A stretch of DNA of 64,000 nt from QIAW01 sp035487295 (GTDB lineage: Bacteria > Acidobacteriota > Terriglobia > Terriglobales > Acidobacteriaceae), in NCBI GenBank assembly GCA_035487295.1, contig DATHMH010000037.1:1-64000 (forward strand), written 5' to 3'. The translations under genes and the position numbers were made by a program. How positions within the stretch are numbered: the stretch's first letter is position 1; every line of letters begins with the position of its first letter. Below the pieces are notes generated by a model that was not told the origin of the DNA, did not search any database, and was given only the letters and a program-made list of their open reading frames with translations. Shown one piece after another: positions 17,814 to 26,803 of the stretch.

Positions 17814-18395
17814 ATGGTTTTTGTGCTCGACAATTACGATTCCTTCACCTACAACCTGGTGCAATACCTGGGCGAGATGGGCGAGCAGGTTGAGGTGCGC
17901 CGCAACGATCAGGTCACGGTGTCTGAGATCGAGCGGCTGCGGCCGAAGCAGATCGTTATCTCTCCCGGCCCATGCACACCACAGGAAGCAGGCATCAGCA
18001 TCGAACTCATCCGATATTTTGCGGGGAAGGTCCCGATTCTCGGCGTGTGCCTGGGCCATCAGGCCATTGGCGCGGCTTTTGGCGGAAACATTATTCGCGC
18101 CAAAAAGCTGATGCACGGCAAAACCAGCCCCATCCTGCATACCGGCAAAGGTGTTTTCCGCGGCCTGGAGTCTCCGCTCACGGCCACGCGCTATCATTCA
18201 CTGATCATCGAGCGCCAAACCGTTCCCGCCGAACTTGAAATTACCGCCTGCACACGGGAAGAAGACGGCTCAGAGGTCATCATGGGTGTGCGTCATCGCA
18301 AGTTTCCGGTGGAGGGCGTGCAATTTCATCCGGAAAGCGTGCTGACCTCGAGCGGAAGACAGATGCTGAAAAATTTCATGGCGGTTTCTGCGTAA
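17814..18395 (+). CDS. pabA/trpG: Anthranilate/aminodeoxychorismate synthase glutaminase subunit
   Basis: The 193-residue class I glutamine amidotransferase begins VFVLDNYDSFTYNLVQYL. It has the oxyanion motif SPGPCTP, the nucleophile motif GVCLGHQAI (Cys near 79) and the catalytic pair in VQFHPES. It feeds ammonia to chorismate-using TrpE or PabB, which is not in this window, so tryptophan and folate roles cannot be separated. Confidence 0.93.
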   Translation: MVFVLDNYDSFTYNLVQYLGEMGEQVEVRRNDQVTVSEIERLRPKQIVISPGPCTPQEAGISIELIRYFAGKVPILGVCLGHQAIGAAFGGNIIRAKKLMHGKTSPILHTGKGVFRGLESPLTATRYHSLIIERQTVPAELEITACTREEDGSEVIMGVRHRKFPVEGVQFHPESVLTSSGRQMLKNFMAVSA

Positions 18396-18408
18396 GCCTG
18401 GATATCAC

Positions 18409-19455
18409 ATGATTTCCCGCTTTTATAGCCCGGCAATCCTGCTCGCCTTGGCGCTCGCTTCCGCGCACATGGGAGGACAAAACCAGCAGCCCGGCGAATC
18501 GGACGTGGTGGGCGAGGTCTTTGCCTCTGACGCCAGCGTACAGGGTTCGGTGATTCTCGCCTCCGGCGGCACCCGCCTGCTCTCAGGTTCGACGGTTTCT
18601 GCCGGCAGCGCGGCCGCCACGGTGCGCCTGAAGCGCGGCGGCGAGGTGCGCGTTTGTCCGGGAAGTGACGTTCAGGTGAATTCGTTAACCAATCCCAACC
18701 AGCCGCAGGGACTGGTGCTCAGCCTGGATACCGGCATGCTCGAGGCGCACTACTCCTTGCCGGCGGGCAGCGATTCGGTGGTTACACCTGATTTCAGAAT
18801 TACATTCACCGGCCCGGGAGATTTCCACGTGGCCATCGGCGCCGATGCGCACGGCAACACCTGCGTGCAGCCGCTGCACGGCAACAATTCCGCCATCATC
18901 GTGAGCGAACTGATGGGCGAGGGCAGCTACCAGGTCAAGCCCGATGTGGGAATGTATTTTCTCAGCGGACGCGTGAAGCAGGCAGTCCCGGATGTTCCGG
19001 TTTGCGGATGTCCGGTTTCTGCCAAGCCGCGCACCGTGGAAACCGCACAGCAGGCGCCGATCCCGATCCCACTTACACCGGAAAAAACCACCGGCGCGGG
19101 CGCAAGCCAGCCACCACTCCAGGTCACAACCCAACCGCCGCTCGAGGTCGCCACAAACCAGCCGGCTCCCGGCAATGTTACACAGCCGCTGCCAACGAGC
19201 CAGCCCAATGAAGTGCATGTGCAGGTGGATGCGCCGGTTGTGTTCAACGCCGCCGAGCCTGGCCCAGCGCTCGAAGCCGAACAGTTGGTAAAATTGCCGA
19301 TAACCCAGTTGCCCTGGTTTTCTCCCGAGCAGGTTGTGCCCCCGACAGTTGTGCAGACAACCGCCGCCCCGCCGCAAGAAAAGCCCAAAGAAAAGAAGAA
19401 GGGCTTCTTTGGCCGTTTGCGTGGAATGTTCGCCTCTATTTTTAGAAGTAAATAG
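18409..19455 (+). CDS. Secreted protein with FecR-like domain
   Basis: The 348-residue product has a signal peptide (about 1-23). A FecR-like beta domain follows, seen in GSVILASGGTRLLSGSTVSAG, VRLKRGGEVRVCPGSDVQV and LSLDTGMLEAHYSL. After about residue 200 it is Pro/Thr/Gln-rich and disordered, and it ends in a basic amphipathic tail (KKKGFFGRLRGMFASIFRSK). It starts 13 bp after pabA/trpG. The role is unknown; periplasmic location is inferred. Confidence 0.72.
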   Translation: MISRFYSPAILLALALASAHMGGQNQQPGESDVVGEVFASDASVQGSVILASGGTRLLSGSTVSAGSAAATVRLKRGGEVRVCPGSDVQVNSLTNPNQPQGLVLSLDTGMLEAHYSLPAGSDSVVTPDFRITFTGPGDFHVAIGADAHGNTCVQPLHGNNSAIIVSELMGEGSYQVKPDVGMYFLSGRVKQAVPDVPVCGCPVSAKPRTVETAQQAPIPIPLTPEKTTGAGASQPPLQVTTQPPLEVATNQPAPGNVTQPLPTSQPNEVHVQVDAPVVFNAAEPGPALEAEQLVKLPITQLPWFSPEQVVPPTVVQTTAAPPQEKPKEKKKGFFGRLRGMFASIFRSK

Positions 19456-19485
19456 CGAGCTGAGAACGCTGAGAGGAAGAAAGTT

Positions 19486-19560
19486 TGGTAGCGCTAACGG
19501 GAATCGAACCCGTGTTTTAAGATTGAGAATCTCACGTCCTAACCCCTAGACGATAGCGCC
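19486..19560 (-). tRNA. tRNA-Glu (anticodon CTC)
   Basis: The minus strand folds as a full tRNA: acceptor GGCGCTA with TAGCGCT (closing G-U), D-arm GTCT/GGAC, anticodon stem TGAGA/TCTTA with loop TTCTCAA (anticodon CTC, glutamate GAG codons), T-arm with GGTTCGATTCC, and an encoded 3' CCA at 19486-19488. The variable loop is short. Confidence 0.95.
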
Positions 19561-19755
19561 ACTGGGCCGAATCATAAAATTATAGCAGGCGAGTCGAAGT
19601 TTATTCGGAGGGGGCTGCACAGTCGGGATGGCACACGACAAGCCGAAGCGGGCTGTGCCGCACAAGATGGGGGCCACAGCCAGGGACGCCCTAGCGCTCG
19701 CCGGGGCAGCCTGTGCCACATGCTGCGCTACGGGCGGCGCGACGCAGGCGGCAGA

Positions 19756-20076
19756 TTACCGTTCGTCTTCGCCGGCCCACAGGTCGATGCCCCAAATAGA
19801 GGCTCCAGGCTCGACGCATTCGAAGCCCACTTGGCCTTCTTTTTGCTCTTCGCGAGTGCCGACCCAGGCAACGCGGTACATGGCTTTTTCTTTGCCGCGT
19901 TGAATGGTCACGATGTCGCCGGGCTTGATTGAGTTGCGGATGCCGCCCAAACGCGCGCCACGGGGGCTGACGTTCAGCGTGCATGCCATTTCGGTTTTCG
20001 TTTGCTTGCCTTTGTCCAGGAAAGAGACTTTTACAGGAAGCGCTATTGGAGTGCGTTGTTCACGGCGTTTGCCCAT
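19756..20076 (-). CDS. PilZ domain protein
   Basis: The 106-residue protein starts MGKRREQRTPIALPVKV, containing the c-di-GMP-binding RxxxR-type lead. It continues with a variant of the second PilZ motif (LNVSPRGARLGG in place of D/NxSxxG) and a beta-rich tail with GQVGFECVEP. It probably binds c-di-GMP as a single-domain adaptor. It is convergent with nothing and sits beside tRNA-Glu. The partner is unknown. Confidence 0.82.
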   Translation of the reverse strand: MGKRREQRTPIALPVKVSFLDKGKQTKTEMACTLNVSPRGARLGGIRNSIKPGDIVTIQRGKEKAMYRVAWVGTREEQKEGQVGFECVEPGASIWGIDLWAGEDER

Positions 20077-20515
20077 GTTCGATTCGTTCCGTTCCGGGAA
20101 ATTTTGCGGATTTCAGCGCGCACCGCACCACTACGGCCGCAGAGGGATTTGCTGAAAACCTAAGGAGGAGGAAGTAATCGTAATCCAAAAAGCCCAATCC
20201 TGCAAGAACTAAGTTAACGAATATTTCCGTTTATGGTACTTGAAAAGAAGCTTTTAGCTGTTAGCTCTTAGCCTTTAGCTTCCAGTCTATGCCGATCCCC
20301 TGGAAAATCGCTGCGGAAGGCAAAGAATTTAGGACACAGCAAGACAGCCTGCCCGCGTGAGCCATGTGCCTGTTCCGATGAGCCGTGGGCGCTAACTGGA
20401 GATGAAGTGTGGCACAGCCGGGTCTAAACTCGAAACTGCTTCTTAAGGATCCGCGTTAATCCGCGTCTATCTGCGGCGCAAAGTCTTTGCTTTTGCCCTT
20501 GAAACTCGAACCGAA
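20077..20515. other. Intergenic stretch with AGCT-word repeats, no gene
   Basis: About 440 bp between the PilZ gene and trxB. Around 20251-20285 there are repeated TTAGCT/TTAGCTCTTAGC words of the same family as the longer AGCT hairpins at 32.3, 46.9 and 51.6 kb. No convincing coding frame. Confidence 0.5.
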
Positions 20516-21451
20516 TTAATGCCCTTGTGTTTCCAGGAATTTCTCGGCCTCCAGGGCGGCCATGCAGCCGGTGCCGGCGGCGGTGATGGCCTGGCGATAG
20601 CGCCGGTCCTGCACGTCGCCACAGGCGTAAACTCCTGGAATTTTCGTGTGAACATAATCCCGCGTCAGCAGGTAGCCATCCTTATCTGTTTCCAGCGCTC
20701 CGTTAAATATTTTCGTATTAGGAATGTGGCCAATTCCCAGGAACATGGCGCTGGTGGGCAGCACGCTGGACTCGCCGGAAACGACATTGCGCAGCTTCAA
20801 TGCCGTCACCTCTTTCTTGTTGACGTCAAGCACGTCTTCCACGATGATGTTGGGCAGGAAAGATATTTTTTCGTGGCTGCGGGCGCGGTCGAGCATGATC
20901 TTGGAGGCGCGGAACGTTTCACTGCGATGGATGATTGTCACCTTGGTGGCAAACCGGGTCAGGAACAGCGCCTCTTCCATGGCGGAGTCGCCGCCGCCGA
21001 TCACGGTGACCTCTTTTCCCGAAAAGAAAAAGCCGTCGCAGGTGGCGCACGAGGTAACGCCGTAGCCAATGAGCGCCTGCTCGCCGGGCAGGCCGAGCCA
21101 GCGGGCGCTGGCGCCGCTGGCGATGATCAGTGTGCGCGTCACGATCTCGTCTTTGCCCACCTTCAGCGCAAAAGGCCTCCTGGTCAGGTCTACCGAGACG
21201 GCGTGCTTCAATTCGATCTCGGCGCCGAAGCGCTGCGCCTGCTTCTTCATGTTCTCGATCAGCTCAGGTCCATGGATGCCGTCGGGGAAGCCGGGAAAAT
21301 TCTCTACCAGCGTGGTCAGCGAGAGCTGGCCGCCGGGTTCGTGTCCTTCGAGAACGAGCGGCTTCAGGTTGGCGCGAGCTGTATAAATGGCGGCCGTCAG
21401 TCCGGCGCAGCCGGAGCCGAGAATGACCGTGTTACGAATCGAATCAGCCAT
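20516..21451 (-). CDS. trxB: Thioredoxin-disulfide reductase
   Basis: The 311-residue flavoprotein has the FAD motif VILGSGCAGLTAA (9-21), EPGGQLSLT (38-46), the redox-active CATC (135-138), the NADPH motif IGGGDSAMEEA (151-161) and a C-terminal ACGDVQDRRYRQAITAAGTG. It reduces thioredoxin with NADPH. The start is set at 21451; an upstream in-frame extension runs through an intergenic repeat. It lies downstream of the gvp cluster on the same strand, after one secreted-protein gene. Confidence 0.95.
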   Translation of the reverse strand: MADSIRNTVILGSGCAGLTAAIYTARANLKPLVLEGHEPGGQLSLTTLVENFPGFPDGIHGPELIENMKKQAQRFGAEIELKHAVSVDLTRRPFALKVGKDEIVTRTLIIASGASARWLGLPGEQALIGYGVTSCATCDGFFFSGKEVTVIGGGDSAMEEALFLTRFATKVTIIHRSETFRASKIMLDRARSHEKISFLPNIIVEDVLDVNKKEVTALKLRNVVSGESSVLPTSAMFLGIGHIPNTKIFNGALETDKDGYLLTRDYVHTKIPGVYACGDVQDRRYRQAITAAGTGCMAALEAEKFLETQGH

Positions 21452-21517
21452 AAATGTTGGATTCCCGATTTCCTTTAAAGTTTCAGACCAGGATTTTGCA
21501 GAATTGTGTAATTGTGT

Positions 21518-21586
21518 AATCGGGTAATTGTGTAATTGCAGAAATTGCATGATTTGATGGTTTTCCAATTACACAATTACCCGATT
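21518..21586. repeat. Inverted repeat, AATTGTGTAATCGGG word family
   Basis: A perfect 21-bp inverted repeat (21518-21538 with 21566-21586; it contains CGGGTAATTGTG) has a 27-base spacer. It fills the gap upstream of trxB. Related words recur in the gvp cluster gaps. Confidence 0.85.
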
Positions 21587-21635
21587 CTGCGATTCTACAA
21601 TTCTTCATTAAATCGTACTTCATAAGTCGTAAATG

Positions 21636-22397
21636 CTAAGGCTTCTTATCAGCAGGGGGCTGTGCAGGTTTCGTGCTCTTTTCTTTCGCTTCAGGATCTT
21701 TCGTTCCGCCCACTCCCAGACGGCGCAAATCGGCAGGCACGGTGGTGCGCACGTTCAGCGCCGCGCGATAACGGCTCAGGATTCCCGAGGCCTGCTGAAA
21801 CAGCGCATCATACGCATGCTGGTCGGCTCCCTGACAGCGCGCCAGGGCCACCGAAGATTTCCCAAAACGCTCGATGCGGACCCGGTCGACGGGCGTGTCC
21901 GATTTCAGGACCTGGGCCGGGTCCCCGGCAGACACCTTATCTTCCATCGAGACCTGGATCACGTCTTTCATCTCGCGTGAGCGGAAGACCAGGGTTTCGA
22001 CGATGCCGCCGGCATCCACGCTCATGGAGTATTGCACGCTCACGAAGGGCGACTCGGCCGGAAACTCCCGCCTTATGCGCACCCAGTTCGAAGGACCGTT
22101 GTCATTATTCACCACTTGCGATCCTCCCAGCACCGACCCCAGCGCCTCCGGCGGTTCGGTCATGGTGGTGCGTCCGCGCGACACTTCAAAATCAGGCGCA
22201 AAATGGATCTTCGCCGGCAATCGCCCCAGCGCCGCGCCCAGCTCCTGTTTTTCCGTATCCGATGGCGAGCACACGTTCAGGTAATTGATCTTGATTTGCG
22301 CATTCTTGTCGTCCCCAGCCTGCGCCCATCCCACGGCGCCGGTAACCAGAGCGAACAAGAGAGAGAGAAGCAATAGAGATTTCTTGAACACGAACAA
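21636..22397 (-). CDS. Secreted hypothetical protein
   Basis: The 253-residue product has a clear signal peptide (KKSLLLLSLLFALVTGAVGWAQA). The mature domain is mixed alpha/beta and contains two Cys (NVCSPSD and ARCQGAD). It ends in a Lys/Pro-rich tail (KEKSTKPAQPPADKKP). No family was recognised. It lies between gvpG and trxB on the same strand, so it may be co-transcribed with them. Confidence 0.65.
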   Translation of the reverse strand: MFVFKKSLLLLSLLFALVTGAVGWAQAGDDKNAQIKINYLNVCSPSDTEKQELGAALGRLPAKIHFAPDFEVSRGRTTMTEPPEALGSVLGGSQVVNNDNGPSNWVRIRREFPAESPFVSVQYSMSVDAGGIVETLVFRSREMKDVIQVSMEDKVSAGDPAQVLKSDTPVDRVRIERFGKSSVALARCQGADQHAYDALFQQASGILSRYRAALNVRTTVPADLRRLGVGGTKDPEAKEKSTKPAQPPADKKP

Positions 22398-22456
22398 GAT
22401 TGTATTCGTCCGCAGCCCGGCTGGCTAGAAAATTGAGTCACTGAGTCAATTGAGTC

Positions 22457-22568
22457 ATTGATTCATCGGGTCATGGGATCATTGAAAGGCGAAGAATTAA
22501 AACATAGAACAGTTTGTAGAATTGCAATTGCCTGATTTTGCAATGACTCAATGACCCGATGAATCAAT
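22457..22568. repeat. Inverted repeat overlapping the end of gvpG
   Basis: Arms of 28 bp (22457-22484 and 22541-22568) match at 25 positions and contain TTCATCGGGTCAT. The gvpG stop codon (22564-22566) lies inside the right arm. It could act as a transcript end structure. Confidence 0.8.
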
Positions 22569-22902
22569 CTTTCTTTCCCTCTCTCCAGCCAAGGCTGACG
22601 CTCGCTCCCGATCCCTCGCCCACTTTGCCGGTATAGGGTCCCTGGGCTTCTTCCCGTTCCAGGCCGGCCATCTCTCGTTTGCGGTTCTGGACCTCGCGCA
22701 GGTCGCGCAGAATCCCGGCTTCGAGGGCGACGTATTCTTCTTCGCTGATTTCGCCGCTTTCCAATCGCACCTGCAATTCCAGCAGGCGTTCTTTGATGGG
22801 AGCGTCGTCGGTATATTGCTCTTCGGCAATGCGCGCCAGCGTGCGGAACACGAATTTCATGCCGTCAATGGGCATGAGCAGAAGATCGTCGATGAGGAAC
22901 AT
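22564..22902 (-). CDS. gvpG: Gas vesicle protein GvpG
   Basis: The 112-residue product begins MFLIDDLLLMPIDGMKFVFRTLARIAEEQY and continues with IKERLLELQVRLESGEISEEEYVALEAGILRDL. This is the GvpG pattern: a hydrophobic N-terminal 'L.LP..G..F' segment, then a coiled acidic helix with an E-E-Y/F motif. GvpG is a minor assembly protein of gas vesicles. It is the last gvp gene in transcription order. Confidence 0.88.
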   Translation of the reverse strand: MFLIDDLLLMPIDGMKFVFRTLARIAEEQYTDDAPIKERLLELQVRLESGEISEEEYVALEAGILRDLREVQNRKREMAGLEREEAQGPYTGKVGEGSGASVSLGWREGKKD

Positions 22903-22927
22903 AGACTAATTTTGATCCGAGCCAGGC

Positions 22928-23090
22928 TATTGAGTCATTGATTCATCGGGCCATTGAAGAATTGAGTAATTGCGTAATCGGGTAATTTGGTAATTGAAGA
23001 TCGTAACTGCCGATATTTCGCAATTCTGCAATTACTTAATTACCCGATTCTACAATGACTCAATTCTTCAATGGCCCGATGACTCAATCA
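22928..23090. repeat. Long imperfect inverted repeat between gvpG and gvpF/L
   Basis: Two arms of roughly 65-70 bp (about 22928-22996 and 23020-23090) include a perfect 25-bp core (22943-22967 with 23058-23082; it contains CATCGGGCCATTGAAG). It occupies almost the whole non-coding gap inside the gvp cluster. Confidence 0.85.
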
Positions 23091-23100
23091 TCAATCGTCC

Positions 23101-24144
23101 TTACGATGATGTGCCTCTTTCCAGCTTCAGCCGGATATTCACGAAGTTATACGGAGGCCAGGGGCCGGTGTATTTAAAATTCAGCCGCTCGCCGAATTTC
23201 TTGGCGATTTTATTGACGGCCGCGTCGAAATCGCCCTCACGTGCGCGTTGAATCAGGAAGGCGGCATTCATGATCATTTTATCGCCAATGGGTTTGTTAT
23301 CGCGCGATGCCACGCATACCGAGCGCAACCCGTCATAAATTTCCCTGACAAAATCCGCCGAGCGCTCGACCATGGCTTTATCGATCATGCGTCCCAGCTG
23401 CATGCGGGCAAAATACGTGGATTGCAAGTGTTTTTTGGTCAGCTCCTGGTGGAAGCGGCGGATTTCTTCATCGTCGCGTTTAAGTTCTTCAATGATGCGG
23501 TCGCGGTCCCAGGTGACTTTGAGCCCGAACTCCACCTTGCCGGACATCTGCTCGAGCACGTCTTTCAGAGAATCGTAGATGCTCTTGAGCACCTCGCGGA
23601 TATCGTCATCGGTGCGAAAGACCGTGCCGAAGCTCATGGGGATGATGGTATGGGTCTTCATCACCAATTCGATAACGTGTTCGTGGGCCAGGGCGTTTTC
23701 GCGGGTGGGGTCGAAGATGAAGACATTGGTCTTGCTGACCACGGCAGCTATATCGCCGTGATGCACGGTGTAAACCGGCTCGCCAAAGCCGCCAATGCCG
23801 GTGCGCCCAAAATTGATGGTTTCTTTCGTGGAGGGAGCCTGGATCACCCCGTAAACGTAGCGCCCGCCGCCCGCCGCGGCCACCTCAGGCGTACTTGCCG
23901 CAGACTTGCGCCGGGGCTCCAACAACTCAATGCTGTGGACATCGGCTTCCGCGCCCTTCTCTACCGCCGGCCGCGGGGCCGGGGCCGCCGCGGTTCGCGC
24001 CGGTCCGCTGGTGGCAAATGTTACGGGTTTGAGCTTGTCTCCGCCGCTGTCGTTGTTCTGCGCCGCGCCTCTGCCTGCGGCTGCCTTTCCACGCACGGCT
24101 GAGCGGGTCTTTCGGCCAGATTTACTGCTAGTTAGCTTTGCCAT
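23101..24144 (-). CDS. GvpF/GvpL family gas vesicle protein with long basic N-terminus
   Basis: The 347-residue product has an N-terminal region of about 90 residues rich in Lys, Arg, Ala and Pro. A GvpF/L domain follows: GGRYVYGVIQAP, GDIAAVVSKTN, ALAHEHVIELVMKTHTIIPMSFGTVF, and the C-terminal motif FKYTGPWPPYNFVNIRL. GvpF/L proteins are assembly factors that contact GvpA. The basic extension is not part of the usual family length (about 210-270). It overlaps the preceding receiver gene by 17 bp. Confidence 0.9.
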   Translation of the reverse strand: MAKLTSSKSGRKTRSAVRGKAAAGRGAAQNNDSGGDKLKPVTFATSGPARTAAAPAPRPAVEKGAEADVHSIELLEPRRKSAASTPEVAAAGGGRYVYGVIQAPSTKETINFGRTGIGGFGEPVYTVHHGDIAAVVSKTNVFIFDPTRENALAHEHVIELVMKTHTIIPMSFGTVFRTDDDIREVLKSIYDSLKDVLEQMSGKVEFGLKVTWDRDRIIEELKRDDEEIRRFHQELTKKHLQSTYFARMQLGRMIDKAMVERSADFVREIYDGLRSVCVASRDNKPIGDKMIMNAAFLIQRAREGDFDAAVNKIAKKFGERLNFKYTGPWPPYNFVNIRLKLERGTSS

Positions 24145-24517
24145 GATGGTGGTCCTTTAATATGGTCGCAATCGTCGATAGAAACTCTTCAATATCAATC
24201 GGCTTAAACAATACTGCGATTCCCTCCCGGTCGGCCCTGTCTACCGCCTCCTTCGAAGCATATCCGGTGAGCAGCACGCAGGGAACGTTCGGAGTGCGCG
24301 CCCGCGCCGCGTCGAAAACTTCAAAGCCGGTGCGCTTTTCTTCCAGCGACAGATCGCACAGCAGCAGGTCGAAGTTTTGCCGGTGCACTTCGTTGACTGC
24401 CTGCTTGCAGGTTTCGACAGCCGTGGCGGCATAGCCCTGCTGTTCCAGAATCATCCTATAGGTGAACAGAACTGCCGCTTCATCATCCACCACAAGGATC
24501 GATGGTTTCTCACTCAT
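24128..24517 (-). CDS. Stand-alone response regulator receiver
   Basis: The 129-residue product is a single CheY-like receiver: ILVVDDEAAVLFTYRMILEQ (acidic pair near the N-terminus), LLLCDLSLEEKRTGFE (phospho-acceptor Asp), CVLLTGYAS (Thr) and VLFKPI (Lys). No output domain is present. It sits between the histidine kinase and a gvpF/L gene on the same strand and is the likely partner of that kinase. An in-frame start 9 bp upstream is possible. Confidence 0.9.
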   Translation of the reverse strand: MSEKPSILVVDDEAAVLFTYRMILEQQGYAATAVETCKQAVNEVHRQNFDLLLCDLSLEEKRTGFEVFDAARARTPNVPCVLLTGYASKEAVDRADREGIAVLFKPIDIEEFLSTIATILKDHHHGKAN

Positions 24518-24583
24518 AAGGAACACTTGCTTTTAAACTATTACCGCCTTCCCACTTGGGTTTCACCGAGAACTGAGAACTGC

Positions 24584-26770
24584 TTACCTCACCACCGGAA
24601 GGTCAATTTTAAAGACCGTTCCTTTTCCCAGCTTGCTCCTGACGCGCATTTTGCCGCTGTGGTTCTCGATAATGCCTTTCACGATCCACAATCCAAGGCC
24701 GGTGCCTTTTTCGCCCTTGGTTGAAACAAAGGGTTCAAAGACAGTCTTGATGATCTCAGGCGGGATTCCGCTGCCCGTGTCGGCAACCGTGAGACGCACC
24801 CAGCCATGAATGCCGTCAGCCGCGGGCAGATGGCGGGTACGGATCTTCAGCATGGCAGCGCGCCCGTGAGCATGGCTGTCCACTTCCTCGCTGGGCGAGA
24901 CCATGCTGTCTTTGGCGTTGATCACCAGGTTCGAGACCACCTGCCGGAACTGGTCGGCGGAGCCCACAACCGGCGGCACATTGGCCAGATCTTTTTCCAG
25001 ACGGATGCCCGAGCGCTCCAGTTGCCGCGCGAACAGCACCAGCGTATCTTCCACCACGCTGTTCACGTCAATCGTGCTTACCTGTTCCGAATGCCGGTAG
25101 AGGCCGAGCATCTGCCGCACAATGCGGGCCACGCGGTCGGTTTCATTTTTCAGGATTTCATAAATCGGCTGCGCTTCCGGCTTCATCACGCCTTGTATCA
25201 GGAAGATGGCGTTCTTGATGGCTTCCATGGGGTTGTTGACCTCATGGGCGATCGTGCCCGCCAGCCGGCCGGTGGCGGCAAACTTTTCCATCTCGATCAG
25301 GCGCCGTTCCATCTTGAGCTGTTCCAGCTTGCGGAATGCGGAAAGGTCGCGCAGCACGGTAATGGTGTAAGAGACCTGCCCGCGCTTGTCGTAAATTTTC
25401 CCCGAACGGGTGTCGTAATCAACCTCGCTTTTGCTCTCCGTCGAGTAAAGGCGCAGGGTGCCGTCCTGGCGGGCGGAAAACGAAAAAGTAAAGGCTTGCA
25501 GGTAGGAGTCCAGCTTCACCTGGTTGCTGACAATACGGGGGTCAACCGAATCCAGGCGAATCGGTCCGTTTGTGGTTTCGTGGACACGCCCAAACAATTC
25601 CTGCGCCAGCGAGTCGAGCAGTACCGCCCGGGCCGAGCCGTCGGCGACAATAATCGGGTCGCCCACGTTTTCAATCACCATGTGCATCAGGTCGCGGTCC
25701 TGGCGCACTACCTCTTGCGCGTCCCGCAGCCGCTCTATGCTGGTGCGGAACTCCTGGTCAGCGCGCCGCAGGTCGGTCACATCGCGCATAACGGTTACCA
25801 GGCCGCTGCGCATGCCGTCGCGGCCGAAGCTGGGCGCGGTTACCGCCTCAAACAGCACCTCTTCGCCTTCAATGATGTCTACCAGCGTCAGGTCGCGTGA
25901 GGCATCTGAGCTGCCCGAGACCGCCATGGAAGACAGCGCCGCCGAAAACAAAAGATTGTTCAGTTCAACCGCGCGGGCCGCGCCCTCGGTCACTTCTTTT
26001 TCCGGCAGCTTGAAAAAGCGCTCGGCTGCCCGGTTCTGCGCGATCACCCGATGCTGCGAATCGGTCAGGATCACCGGATCCGCCATGCTTTGCATCAGGG
26101 TTTCCATCTGGGCGATGGTCACGTCGCTGTCGCGCATGCGGTTGTAGTAGTGGTCTACCTTGAAAAGCCGCGACAGGTATCCATTGGCCACATCGATGAC
26201 CGACCCTAAATCGCCTCTCTGGCGTTCACTGCTGTTGGCCGGCATCTCCACGATGACGGCCCCGGCGTAGGCCCGCATCTCGCAGCTGCGGCAAACCTGC
26301 GCCCCAATTTCCAGCCCTCCCGGCTTGTGGAAGTTTTGCACCGCAAGGCAGAATCGGTTGCCGCGCTCCGCCTCCCAGCAGGCGGTGCGGTTCTTGTAAA
26401 GCAAAGGATGACAATAAAGAGAGCGCCCGTGGGCGCCGGGTTTGGGAATGATTGCAGGCTTCAGGGTGCGCAGCACTGCGACGACTTGATTTTCTCCCTG
26501 CCACAGGGCGGTCTTGAACTTCTGCTGATAATTGGGGGTGCAGTTGATGCCCGCCACCGGCCTGATTTCGCCGCTTTCCAGGTCGAGAGTGACTACCAGG
26601 GCGCGGGGAAAGCCGAGCGCGACAATCTCTTCCATCAAGATGGGAAAAATCTCGTCCGAGCGCTCCGCCGAAAGCAGCCGAAAGGCCGCGCGTCCCCTTT
26701 CGGGGATCAGCCGGCGTTCAACTTTTTCGACTAATCGCGGAGTATGTGCGCGCATTTCCGGAGTTGCCAT
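24584..26770 (-). CDS. PAS-domain sensor histidine kinase with cysteine-rich sensor
   Basis: 728 residues from the ATG at 26770 (AAAGGG upstream; a GTG 21 bp earlier is also possible). The N-terminal 200 residues resemble a GAF-like domain with six Cys near 77, 120, 131, 141, 160 and 163, the last two as VCRSC. Two PAS-like segments follow (from about 224 and 362). Then come the H-box GTIAHEVNNPMEAI (His about 510), an N-box (NLVINAKDS) and the ATP motifs DTGSGIPPEI and GTGLGLWIV. No membrane segments, so it is cytosolic. It lies inside the gvp cluster, directly after gvpA. Confidence 0.9.
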   Translation of the reverse strand: MATPEMRAHTPRLVEKVERRLIPERGRAAFRLLSAERSDEIFPILMEEIVALGFPRALVVTLDLESGEIRPVAGINCTPNYQQKFKTALWQGENQVVAVLRTLKPAIIPKPGAHGRSLYCHPLLYKNRTACWEAERGNRFCLAVQNFHKPGGLEIGAQVCRSCEMRAYAGAVIVEMPANSSERQRGDLGSVIDVANGYLSRLFKVDHYYNRMRDSDVTIAQMETLMQSMADPVILTDSQHRVIAQNRAAERFFKLPEKEVTEGAARAVELNNLLFSAALSSMAVSGSSDASRDLTLVDIIEGEEVLFEAVTAPSFGRDGMRSGLVTVMRDVTDLRRADQEFRTSIERLRDAQEVVRQDRDLMHMVIENVGDPIIVADGSARAVLLDSLAQELFGRVHETTNGPIRLDSVDPRIVSNQVKLDSYLQAFTFSFSARQDGTLRLYSTESKSEVDYDTRSGKIYDKRGQVSYTITVLRDLSAFRKLEQLKMERRLIEMEKFAATGRLAGTIAHEVNNPMEAIKNAIFLIQGVMKPEAQPIYEILKNETDRVARIVRQMLGLYRHSEQVSTIDVNSVVEDTLVLFARQLERSGIRLEKDLANVPPVVGSADQFRQVVSNLVINAKDSMVSPSEEVDSHAHGRAAMLKIRTRHLPAADGIHGWVRLTVADTGSGIPPEIIKTVFEPFVSTKGEKGTGLGLWIVKGIIENHSGKMRVRSKLGKGTVFKIDLPVVR

Positions 26771-26803
26771 GCTTCGGTACCCTTTGGACACAACCCTCCG
26801 GCG

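Noticed and set aside
20519..21478. 319-residue plus-strand frame opposite trxB
   Set aside because: Antisense shadow; trxB has all catalytic motifs.
22928..23090. Inverted repeats considered as a CRISPR array
   Set aside because: The units are inverted, not evenly spaced direct repeats with unique spacers, and no cas genes are present.
24806..25900. 364-residue plus-strand frame opposite the histidine kinase
   Set aside because: His-rich shadow frame with no domain. The kinase motifs on the other strand are clear.
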